DNA of 64,000 bases from DATAEE01 sp963725145 (GTDB lineage Bacteria > Acidobacteriota > Vicinamibacteria > Vicinamibacterales > 2-12-FULL-66-21), in the NCBI GenBank assembly GCA_963725145.1, contig CAVRXL010000012.1:992001-1056000 (forward strand), read 5' to 3'. The notes beneath the pieces are model-generated. The model did no database searches, was not told the origin of the DNA, and worked only from the letters and a program-made list of their open reading frames with translations. The position numbers and the translations under genes are program-made. Position 1 is the first letter of the stretch; every line of letters begins with the position of its first letter. Below are positions 55,464-62,878 of this stretch, one piece after another.

Positions 55464-57863
55464 CTATTCGTACCGTAACGCCTCTATCGGGTCAATCCGG
55501 ATCGCACGGCGGGCCGGCGCCGCACAGGCGATGGCGGCCGCACCCATGAGCAGGGCGACCGTCGCCCCGAGCGTCGGCAGGTCCACGGCGCCGACGCCGA
55601 AGAGCAGCGTCCGCATCGCCCGGCCGGCCACGGCCGCGCCGGCCACGCCGATGACGGCGCCGACGCCGACCATCCGCAAGCCGTCGACGAGGACCAGGCG
55701 CAGCACGTCCGCGCGCGTGGCGCCGAGCGCCATCCGCACGCCGATTTCGCTCGTCCGCTGCGCGACGGCATAGGACAGCACGCCGTACACCCCGACCAGC
55801 GCGAGCGTCAGCGCGACCGTCGCGAAGAGTCCCACCAGCAGCGTGACGAACCGCGGCTGCGACACGGCGTCCGCTTCGAGTTCCTCCATGGTCGTGACGT
55901 TCGCCAGCGGCAGCCCCGGGTCCACCGCGCGGATGGCTTCGCGAACCGCCGGCGCGAGCGATGCCGCGTTGCCAGAGGCGGACCGCACGACGACCGTCGT
56001 GCCGCGCTCGGCATACTGGCGATAGTGCAGGTACATCTCCTCATCCGGCGGGCTGTCTGGCCCACGGTGACGGATGTCGGCGACGATTCCGACGATCGTG
56101 AACGTGGTGTCGCGCAGCAGGATCCTCCGGCCAAGCGGATCCTCGGTCGGCCAGTACTTCCCCGCGAGCGATTCGTTGATCACGACCGCTCCCGGCGCCG
56201 ACGTCGAGTCCTCGTCCGTCAAGCCGCGGCCCCGCAGGATCCGGATCCGCATCGTCTTGAAGTAGTCGGAGCTGACGAGGCGGTACCACGCGGTCGGCTG
56301 CTCGGACGGCGTCGCGGGCTTGGGCCGGCCCTCGATCGTAAAGCCGAAGTCGGAGTCGGAACCGCTCAGCGGGAGCACCGAGACGAGCGCGGTGGATTCC
56401 GCGCCAGGCACCGCGCGCAGCCGTTCGACCAGACGATCGTTGAGGGCGATGATCTTTCCCGGCGTGTCGAACCGCGCGCGAGGGGCGTTGACGTTGCCGA
56501 CGAGCACGTTGGTGGAGTCGAACCCGCGATCGACCGCCTGAAGCTCCACGAAGCTGCGCAGCAGCAGGCCCGATCCCGCGAGGAGCACGAGCGCCAGCGC
56601 CGTCTCGGCGACGACGAGGAGGCGGCGGAGCCTTCGGCCGCCGCCTCCGACTTGTCCGCGCGCTCCTTCGCGGAGTCCGGACGTCAAGTCGGCGCGAGAG
56701 GCGTGGAATGCCGGCGCCATCCCGAACAGGATGCCGGTGATGACGGTGACGGCGATCGTGAACGCGAGCACTGCACCGTTGACGCCGATCGCATCCACCC
56801 TGGGTGTCCCGGCAGGGGAGGCCGCGACGAGCGCACCGACGCCCCACATCGCCAGGAGCGTGCCGATCGCGCCGCCGACCGTGGCGAGGAGCAGGCTCTC
56901 CGCGAGGAGCTGCCGGACGAGCCGCGATCGCCGCGCGCCGAGCGCGGTCCGGACCGCCATCTCGCGACCCCGGCCCGAGGCCCGCGCGAGCAGCAGGTTC
57001 GCGACGTTCGCGCACGCGATGAGCAGCACGAGGCCGACCGCGGCCGCGAGAACGAGGATTGCCGGCCGCGCCGAGCCGACGAGGCGCTCGTGCAGCGGCT
57101 CGATCCAGATGCCGGCGCTGCGGTCTTCCGCATGCAGACGTTCAGCGCGCGCCGCAACCTGATCCATGTGCGCCGCGGCTTGTGGCACCGAGACGCCGGA
57201 CCGGAGCTTGCCGAAGCCGCGCAGGATGATCGCCCCGCGCGGCGCGGACGCCGGATTCACCCGGAACGCCTGCCAGAGCTGCGCGCGCGGCGCGACGATC
57301 GGCGGCTGAAAACCGGGCGGCATCACGCCGATGATCTCGTGGGCCGTGTCGTTGATTCTGATCGTGCGGCCGATCACGTCGCGCGCCGCGCCGAACCGGC
57401 GTTTCCATAGCGCGTCGCTGAGCACGACGGTTCGCGGCGCGTTGGGATCCTCCTCGGCACCGGTGAAGACCCGCCCGAGCGCGGGCCGGACGCCCAGCAC
57501 GTCGAAGTAGGTTGGTGAGACGACGCCGGCCAACACCTGCTCGACGTCGCCGTCGGTGAGGATCGCCGCGTTGGCGAGCCCGACGGCAACCGACTCGAAC
57601 ACCGACGTCTCTTCCTTCCAGTCAACGTAGTGGCCCGGCGACGCCCACTCGTCGACCGGCCCGCCGCGCTTCCGCAGGTCCCGCCAGATCATGACGATGC
57701 GATCGGGGTCGTCGTACGGCAGCGGGCGGAGCAGCACGCCATGGACGACGCTGAATATGGTCGTGTTGGCGCCGATCCCGAGGGCAAGGGCGAGGATGGC
57801 CGCGACGGTCGTCGCCGGCGTGCGGGCGAGCATCCGGGCGCCGAAGCGAAGGTCGGAGAACAT
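55464..57863 (-). CDS. ADOP-type (MacB/FtsX) permease
   Basis: A 799-residue permease with a short cytoplasmic N terminus. MFSDLRFGARMLARTP and ALALGIGANTTIFSVVHGVL are typical of the acidobacterial duplicated orphan permeases. It has two MacB-like extracellular domains (about 45-260 and 430-670) and eight predicted helices in two FtsX units. It lies 45 bases before the ABC ATPase on the same strand. The substrate is unknown. This family is a strong taxonomic hint. Confidence 0.93.
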   Translation of the reverse strand: MFSDLRFGARMLARTPATTVAAILALALGIGANTTIFSVVHGVLLRPLPYDDPDRIVMIWRDLRKRGGPVDEWASPGHYVDWKEETSVFESVAVGLANAAILTDGDVEQVLAGVVSPTYFDVLGVRPALGRVFTGAEEDPNAPRTVVLSDALWKRRFGAARDVIGRTIRINDTAHEIIGVMPPGFQPPIVAPRAQLWQAFRVNPASAPRGAIILRGFGKLRSGVSVPQAAAHMDQVAARAERLHAEDRSAGIWIEPLHERLVGSARPAILVLAAAVGLVLLIACANVANLLLARASGRGREMAVRTALGARRSRLVRQLLAESLLLATVGGAIGTLLAMWGVGALVAASPAGTPRVDAIGVNGAVLAFTIAVTVITGILFGMAPAFHASRADLTSGLREGARGQVGGGGRRLRRLLVVAETALALVLLAGSGLLLRSFVELQAVDRGFDSTNVLVGNVNAPRARFDTPGKIIALNDRLVERLRAVPGAESTALVSVLPLSGSDSDFGFTIEGRPKPATPSEQPTAWYRLVSSDYFKTMRIRILRGRGLTDEDSTSAPGAVVINESLAGKYWPTEDPLGRRILLRDTTFTIVGIVADIRHRGPDSPPDEEMYLHYRQYAERGTTVVVRSASGNAASLAPAVREAIRAVDPGLPLANVTTMEELEADAVSQPRFVTLLVGLFATVALTLALVGVYGVLSYAVAQRTSEIGVRMALGATRADVLRLVLVDGLRMVGVGAVIGVAGAAVAGRAMRTLLFGVGAVDLPTLGATVALLMGAAAIACAAPARRAIRIDPIEALRYE

Positions 57864-57995
57864 GGTAGCGCGCTAAGAAAGCCCCATGCCGCTCCGACGG
57901 TTCATGCCAACTGCGCGCGAATCAAGGCATTAGCCCGATCGATGCGGACGCGGGAGCGTCTGCCGGTGTTCGCGTGTGGGACGCGTCGGTCCCGG

Positions 57996-58048
57996 AAAGG
58001 GGACAGTCACCTTTTTTCCGTTCTCGCAAAAAGGTGACTGTCCCCTTT
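57996..58048. repeat. Perfect 21-bp inverted repeat with GGGGACAGTCACC core
   Basis: Arms 57996-58016 and 58028-58048 are perfectly complementary, separated by an 11-base loop. The core GGGGACAGTCACC is a sequence I have met as a dispersed intergenic repeat in several bacteria. It lies 6 bases downstream of the DUF5666-like gene and may act as its terminator; a REP/RAYT-type mobile origin is possible. Confidence 0.75.
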
Positions 58049-58053
58049 TCTTG

Positions 58054-58719
58054 TTACTCGGTCTTCGGACCCTTTCGCGTGATGTTGATCGACGAGGCGA
58101 TCTTCGTCGCTTCGCTGGCGCTGACGCTGACGGAGTCACCGACGCCGATCGCGTCCGTGGCGGTCATCCCCTTGCCCGCTTCCTTCAGCTTGCGGCTCAG
58201 CGTTCCGACGCCCTCGCCGACGATCTTCGTGGTCTTGTCGATGGCGAAGGTCGAGGACGTGGTGCCCGACGTCACCGTCACGGAGTCGTTTGCGATGGCG
58301 CTGACCGTTCCGGTCACGCTCATCGACTTGGCGGCGGCAGGAGCATCGTCCGAAGTCGAGCCGTCGCTCGGCGGCAGGCCGCCGCGAATGCGCGCCGCGT
58401 GCAGGCTGCTGCCCATGTCGTGATAGCGAACCTCGGCTCCGCTCCCCACTTTGATCACATCGGCTACCGAGATGCCGGCTTCGCCCGCCTTCTGCGCCGC
58501 ACGTTGCGCCGTTCCGCCGCCCGGGGCCTCCACTTCGGTCGTCTTGTCGATCGCGAATGTGAAGTCCTTGCCCTTCGCCTTGACCGTGATCGAGCTGCCC
58601 GTTACGGCGGTGACCGTGCCCCGCACCCATTTCGTGTCCTTATCCTGGGCCAGAGCCGCCGGCGCGGCCACTACGACCGCAAATACACCCGCCGCGATAC
58701 CGATGAACGCGCGTCGCAT
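58054..58719 (-). CDS. DUF5666-like secreted protein (two OB-like repeats)
   Basis: A 221-residue secreted protein (signal ends AALAQ). Two repeats (about 28-95 and 140-215) share the pattern GTV(T/S)A(V/I)…SITVKAKGKDFTFAIDKTT(E/K), the DUF5666-like OB-fold. Function is unknown; such domains occur in periplasmic proteins of Acidobacteriota and Proteobacteria. A strong AGGAGGG ribosome binding site precedes the ATG. A perfect palindrome follows the stop. Confidence 0.75.
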   Translation of the reverse strand: MRRAFIGIAAGVFAVVVAAPAALAQDKDTKWVRGTVTAVTGSSITVKAKGKDFTFAIDKTTEVEAPGGGTAQRAAQKAGEAGISVADVIKVGSGAEVRYHDMGSSLHAARIRGGLPPSDGSTSDDAPAAAKSMSVTGTVSAIANDSVTVTSGTTSSTFAIDKTTKIVGEGVGTLSRKLKEAGKGMTATDAIGVGDSVSVSASEATKIASSINITRKGPKTE

Positions 58720-58929
58720 GGCACCCTCCTGCCTTTTGCACATACTGGGAGACGGAGGATTATGCCCGCCGGGCCACGCTGCGGTCAACCGGGTCCCCAA
58801 CCGATGGGCCGGCACCCGCACCGGCGGATCCGGGCGTTCGCCGGGAATGGGCCGCCGATCGCCGGAAAAGGGGGGCGGCCCCCAGACGCACCCCGTATTC
58901 TCTGCACAGGAAGCAGGGAGCGGGACGTT

Positions 58930-59061
58930 ATGACGCAATCAACAGCGGCGGGGGTGCTCGGGGCGATTGGGTTGATCACGGCGGCGGCGGCCGCCACCGT
59001 CATCTGGATGGTCGTGCACGAGCCGCTCAAGGTTGCCGACGCTATCGCGAGGTGGCTGTGA
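58930..59061 (+). CDS. 43-residue single-pass membrane protein
   Basis: A small open frame with one membrane segment (about residues 8-30, GVLGAIGLITAAAAATVIWMV) and a short amphipathic end. It has GGGAGCGGGAC as a partial ribosome binding site. Its stop overlaps the start of the next gene (GTGA), which makes it part of the operon rather than a chance frame. Likely a small membrane regulator or partner of the DUF5668-type proteins. Confidence 0.6.
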   Translation: MTQSTAAGVLGAIGLITAAAAATVIWMVVHEPLKVADAIARWL

Positions 59062-59510
59062 GCACGAGCGACCAGCTGGGGAAAGCGGCGAATCAGCTCG
59101 AAGAGGCCGAGCGTCAGGTGCGCGAGGCCGAGCGTCGGGTGCACGACGCCGAGCGTGTGCGCCGGGACGCGGAGGCCGAGTGGCAGGGCGGCCAGTTGCC
59201 GCTGGGCCTGATACTGCTCTCGGTTGGCATCGTGTTCACCGCTCAGCGCCTGGGCTATCTCGAGCTCGAGGACGTCTGGCGGTACTGGCCGCTGTTCTTC
59301 GTCGTGATGGCGGCGAACCATATTTTCCGACGGGCCGACGACGCGTTCCGGTCGGCATTTGCCATGCTCTTCATGGCGACGATCTTTTTCATGCACAACT
59401 TCCACGTCGTCCGGATTCGGCATTCATGGCCGCTCTTCATCGTCCTGGCCGGCGTCATGACGGTGTGGGGCGCCCTGGGCGGCCGGGGCTGCAAGCGGAG
59501 CCGATCGTGA
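59058..59510 (+). CDS. DUF5668-type membrane protein with N-terminal coiled coil
   Basis: A 150-residue protein starting at GTG 59058. Residues about 8-45 are a helical, charged stretch (EEAERQVREAERRVHDAERV) likely to form a coiled coil. Four membrane helices follow (LPLGLILLSVGIVF, YWPLFFVVMAANH, FAMLFMATIFFMH and SWPLFIVLAGVMTV), typical of the LiaF-like/DUF5668 family. It is fused by overlap to the 43-residue gene before it and the LiaF-like gene after it. Confidence 0.75.
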   Translation: MSTSDQLGKAANQLEEAERQVREAERRVHDAERVRRDAEAEWQGGQLPLGLILLSVGIVFTAQRLGYLELEDVWRYWPLFFVVMAANHIFRRADDAFRSAFAMLFMATIFFMHNFHVVRIRHSWPLFIVLAGVMTVWGALGGRGCKRSRS

Positions 59511-60277
59511 CCGGCCGTTTTGACCCGCCGATGCCGCAATTGCCCCGGATACCAGGCATGCCGCAGATGTCTCCGCACTCGCCGCGCCCTGGACGCCGGT
59601 TCGGCCTGACGCCGCAGATTTTCGTCGGCGTCGCGCTCGTCGCCATCGGCGTCGCGACCGCGCTCGAGACGTTCGGCATCGCGGACGCGGGACGATACCT
59701 GCACTTGTGGCCGGTCTTCCTCCTCGGTCTTGGCCTGTTGAAGATCGTGCAGTCGCGCGGCGGCGCCGGGGTCGTCGCGGGCTGCTTCTGGCTGCTGGTC
59801 GGGTCCTGGCTGCTGGCCGACAATCTCGGCTACGACATTCCGGACTTCTGGGAGGCGTGGCCGACGCTGCTCGTGTTTGTCGGCCTCGCGCTCATCTGGC
59901 GGGCCCTGCGGCGTCAGGGCGAGCCGCGCCAGCCGGGCGACGCGGATCCGACGATCAGCATGATGGCCATCATGGGCGGCGTGTCTCGCCGCTCGCTCTC
60001 GCAGGCCTTTCGCGGCGGCGAGGCGACGGCGATCATGGGCGGGTGCGAGATCGATTTGCGGGATGCCCAGCTCCCTCCGGAGGGGGCGGCGATCGACGTC
60101 TTTGCGTTCTGGGGAGGCATCGAGATCAAGATCCCGCCGGGCTGGCGCGTCGACAACCAGGTGTTCGTCTTCATGGCGGGTTCGGAGGATTCCACCAAGG
60201 GCGCCGCTCCTTCGACCGCACCCGCTCTGCTCGTTCGCGGGCTCGTCGTGATGGGCGGCGTGGAGATCAAGAACTAG
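59507..60277 (+). CDS. LiaF-like protein (DUF5668 and DUF2154 regions)
   Basis: A 256-residue membrane protein with about four helices (about 36-145) and a soluble C-terminal beta-helix (MMAIMGGVSRR, ATAIMGGCEIDL, VFAFWGGIEIKI, GLVVMGGVEIKN repeating MGG). This is the LiaF/DUF2154 pattern that in Firmicutes inhibits the LiaS kinase. Start GTG 59507 overlaps the previous stop. The kinase and regulator that follow make an envelope-sensing operon likely. Confidence 0.85.
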   Translation: MTGRFDPPMPQLPRIPGMPQMSPHSPRPGRRFGLTPQIFVGVALVAIGVATALETFGIADAGRYLHLWPVFLLGLGLLKIVQSRGGAGVVAGCFWLLVGSWLLADNLGYDIPDFWEAWPTLLVFVGLALIWRALRRQGEPRQPGDADPTISMMAIMGGVSRRSLSQAFRGGEATAIMGGCEIDLRDAQLPPEGAAIDVFAFWGGIEIKIPPGWRVDNQVFVFMAGSEDSTKGAAPSTAPALLVRGLVVMGGVEIKN

Positions 60278-60278
60278 C

Positions 60279-61334
60279 GTGGTTCACCCCATCCTCGCCG
60301 ATCGCCGCCGCCTGGCGATTTATCTGTCGGCCTGGGTCCTCGTCGAGATGCTGCTCGCGCTGCTGCTCATCCGGGACGGGACCCTGCGCCTCGCGCCCGC
60401 GGCGATTCTGGCCGCGCCGCTGGCGATTCTCTACGCGTTCATCTGTCTGTCTGCGTTCTACGTGTGCCGGACGGCGCCGCTCGAGACCACGGCGCCCGAG
60501 CGGGTTCTCTCGGTCCACGCCGCCGCCGCGGCGGTGTCGAGCGGGATCTGGCTGCTCTGCGCGCGGATGCTCGCGACGGCCGCGGCGCGAGTGTCGCCGT
60601 GGTTCGCCGACGCGCCGGACGCCATGGTGCGCCACCAGGCGCTCATCCTCACGATGGGGCTGTTGCTGTTCCTCCTCGCGAGCGCGGTCCACTACGTCCT
60701 TCTCGCGGCCGAGCGGTCGCGGGACGTGGAGCGAAAGGCGATAGAGCTGCGCGTTCTCGCGCGCGAGGCGGAGCTGCGTGCGCTCCGCGCGCAGATCGAT
60801 CCGCACTTTCTCTTCAACAGCCTGCACTCGATCGGCGCGCTCACCGGCTCGGATCCGGCCGGCGCGCGCCGGATGGCGATTCTGCTCGCCGATTTCCTGC
60901 GGGACACGATCAGCCTCGGCGGGCAGGACCGCATCCCGCTGGCGGATGAGCTCAAACTCCTCGATCGTTTCCTCGCGATCGAGCGGGTCCGTTTCGGCGA
61001 GCGCCTGTCGGTCGATTTCCGGATCGACGACGGCGCCAACGTGTGTCCGATACCGCCGCTCCTGCTTCAGCCGATCGTCGAGAACGCGGTTACCCACGGT
61101 ATCGCGGGGCTCGTCGAGGGCGGAACGATCGCCATCCAGACCGCGCGGAACGGGTCGCGGCTCGCGATCGCGATCGAGAACCCCTGCGATCCCGATCGCC
61201 GGTCGAGACGTGGCACGGGCGTCGGGCTCGTGAACGTCAAGCGGCGGCTGGAGGCGGCGTTCGGCGGCGATGCCTGGATGACGTCGAGCGAAGCGGACGG
61301 GAAGTTCAAGGTGGAACTGAGCCTGCCGGCGTAG
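60279..61334 (+). CDS. LytS-type sensor histidine kinase
   Basis: A 351-residue kinase. Four membrane helices are within about residues 10-145, then the LytS-family His-kinase domain (AQIDPHFLFNSLHSIGAL with the phospho-acceptor His) and an ATPase domain (PIVENAVTHGIAG, GTGVGLVNVKRRLEA). No periplasmic domain, so it senses through its membrane part. It begins one base after the LiaF-like gene and pairs with a LytTR regulator. Confidence 0.92.
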   Translation: MVHPILADRRRLAIYLSAWVLVEMLLALLLIRDGTLRLAPAAILAAPLAILYAFICLSAFYVCRTAPLETTAPERVLSVHAAAAAVSSGIWLLCARMLATAAARVSPWFADAPDAMVRHQALILTMGLLLFLLASAVHYVLLAAERSRDVERKAIELRVLAREAELRALRAQIDPHFLFNSLHSIGALTGSDPAGARRMAILLADFLRDTISLGGQDRIPLADELKLLDRFLAIERVRFGERLSVDFRIDDGANVCPIPPLLLQPIVENAVTHGIAGLVEGGTIAIQTARNGSRLAIAIENPCDPDRRSRRGTGVGLVNVKRRLEAAFGGDAWMTSSEADGKFKVELSLPA

Positions 61335-61341
61335 GGCTCTC

Positions 61342-61366
61342 CCAATGCTGATTGCTGAATGCTGAC
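61342..61366. repeat. Short-word array (GCTGATT/GCTGAATG type)
   Basis: CCAATGCTGATTGCTGAATG repeats the opening of the spacer at 17280 almost exactly, though the two lie 44 kb apart. Located between the kinase and the response regulator genes. Confidence 0.75.
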
Positions 61367-61371
61367 GGAAC

Positions 61372-62115
61372 ATGCTGACCGCCATCATCGTGGACGATGA
61401 AGCGCTCGCGCGGCAGGTCCTGCGCGAATACCTGGGCACGCTCGGCGGCGTCGAGGTGATCGCCGAATGCGCGAACGGGTTCGACGCCGTCAAGGCGGTC
61501 ACCGAGCGGCCGCCGGACCTGCTGTTTCTCGACATCCAGATGCCGAAGCTGGACGGCTTCGAGGTGCTCGAGTTGCTTGGAGACACGGCGCGCGGGCTGG
61601 CGGTTATCTTCGTCACCGCCTACGACGAGTACGCGCTGCGCGCGTTCGAGGTGCACGCGGTCGATTACCTGCTCAAGCCGTTCGCGGCGGAGCGGCTGGG
61701 GGAAGCGGTCGCGCGCGCGACCGCGCGGGTAGGGCAGGCGGCGCAGACGCAGGCGGCGGCGCTGGCCGCCGCAGCGCGGCGGCGGGAAGGGCCGCTCGAG
61801 CGGGTCCTGATCCGCGATGGCGCGCAGGTGCACGTCCTGCCGGTCGAGACGATCGATTTCGTCGAGGCGCAGGACGACTATGCGGCCTTCCATGCGGCAG
61901 GGAAGAGCTACCTGAAAGAGCAGACGCTGGCCGAGCTCGAGTCGCGCCTCGATCCGGCCCGCTTCGTGCGCGTGCATCGGTCGTTCATCGTCAACGTCGA
62001 GCGCATCGCGCGCGTCGAGCTGTACGCGAAGGACAGCCGGATCGCGATTCTGCGCGACGGCAGGAAGCTCCCCGTCAGCCGCGCCGGCTATTCCCGCCTC
62101 CAATCCCTGCTGTAG
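61372..62115 (+). CDS. LytTR-family response regulator
   Basis: A 247-residue regulator with a CheY-like receiver (phospho-acceptor Asp in LLFLDIQMPKLDG, Lys in LLKPF) and a LytTR DNA-binding domain (VHRSFIVNVERI and LPVSRAGYSRL). It is the partner of the LytS-type kinase and probably controls the LiaF-like operon. Its TAG stop is supplied by a REP-like palindrome. Confidence 0.93.
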   Translation: MLTAIIVDDEALARQVLREYLGTLGGVEVIAECANGFDAVKAVTERPPDLLFLDIQMPKLDGFEVLELLGDTARGLAVIFVTAYDEYALRAFEVHAVDYLLKPFAAERLGEAVARATARVGQAAQTQAAALAAAARRREGPLERVLIRDGAQVHVLPVETIDFVEAQDDYAAFHAAGKSYLKEQTLAELESRLDPARFVRVHRSFIVNVERIARVELYAKDSRIAILRDGRKLPVSRAGYSRLQSLL

Positions 62116-62139
62116 GCCCGACCTTCAGGTCGGGCGTGC
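62112..62139. repeat. REP-like palindrome (half element)
   Basis: GTAG followed by GCCCGACC-TTCA-GGTCGGGC and GTGC. The TAG at 62113-62115 stops the LytTR gene. It matches one half of 34900-34985. Confidence 0.85.
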
Positions 62140-62165
62140 TCGCATAACCCGAGCCGTGGTCGGAG

Positions 62166-62211
62166 TTGCACCCTCTCGACGACTCGTATATCTTTTAATC
62201 GTCTGGTTAAA
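62166..62211 (+). promoter_or_regulatory. Promoter and operator of the TetR gene
   Basis: TTGCAC (62166-62171) and TATCTT (62189-62194) are 17 bases apart. An imperfect palindrome TTTAATC-GTCT-GGTTAAA (62194-62211) sits directly on the start of transcription, the usual position for a TetR operator. Autoregulation is likely. Confidence 0.5.
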
Positions 62212-62215
62212 CTGT

Positions 62216-62878
62216 ATGGCCAAAGTGGCGCGGCGCCGGGCCGTCCGGCCGACACATGACGAGCGCACCGAGCAGCGCATCCTCGAGGCGGCGCACGCCG
62301 TGTTTGTCCGCCGCGGAACGGCCGGCGCCCGCATGCAGGAGATCGCGCAGGAGGCGGCGGTCAACCAGGCGCTCCTCCATTACTACTTCCGGAGCAAGGA
62401 GCGGCTGGCGGAGGCGGTGTTTCGACGCGCCGCGGGCGAGCTGCTTCCTCGGGTGATCGACGTGCTGGGGTCGGACGCCGCGATCGAGGACAAGGTGGCG
62501 CGCGTCGTCGAGCTCGAGCTCGATCACCTGCTCCGGGCGCCGTTTCTTCCAGGCTATCTGATCAGCGAGCTCCACCATCACCCCGAGCGCGTGCCGCAGC
62601 TGATCTCGGCGATCACCGGCCTTGCGCCGGGAGACATCTCGTCGAAAGTGTTCGTCAAGCTCGGCGCGCAGATTGCCGGACGGGTCGAGGCCGGCACCAT
62701 GCGCGCGATCACGCCGGACCAGTTCGTCGTGAACCTGCTCGCACTGTGCGTGTTTCCGTTCGCCGCCCGTCCCATGCTCATGGCGCTCCTGGGCATCGAT
62801 CGCGGAGGATTCGAGCGCTTCATCGGGCGCCGGCGGGCCGAGCTCACCCCGTTTTTCCTGAGGGCACTGCGTCCATGA
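62216..62878 (+). CDS. TetR-family transcriptional repressor
   Basis: A 220-residue regulator. The helix-turn-helix is RGTAGARMQEIAQEAAVNQA followed by LLHYYFRSKERL. The C-terminal ligand-binding region is helix-rich with a TetR_C-like pattern (PFLPGYLISELHHHPERVPQ). Start ATG 62216; stop overlaps the next gene's ATG (ATGA), the arrangement of self-repressed efflux operons. The inducer is unknown. Confidence 0.92.
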   Translation: MAKVARRRAVRPTHDERTEQRILEAAHAVFVRRGTAGARMQEIAQEAAVNQALLHYYFRSKERLAEAVFRRAAGELLPRVIDVLGSDAAIEDKVARVVELELDHLLRAPFLPGYLISELHHHPERVPQLISAITGLAPGDISSKVFVKLGAQIAGRVEAGTMRAITPDQFVVNLLALCVFPFAARPMLMALLGIDRGGFERFIGRRRAELTPFFLRALRP

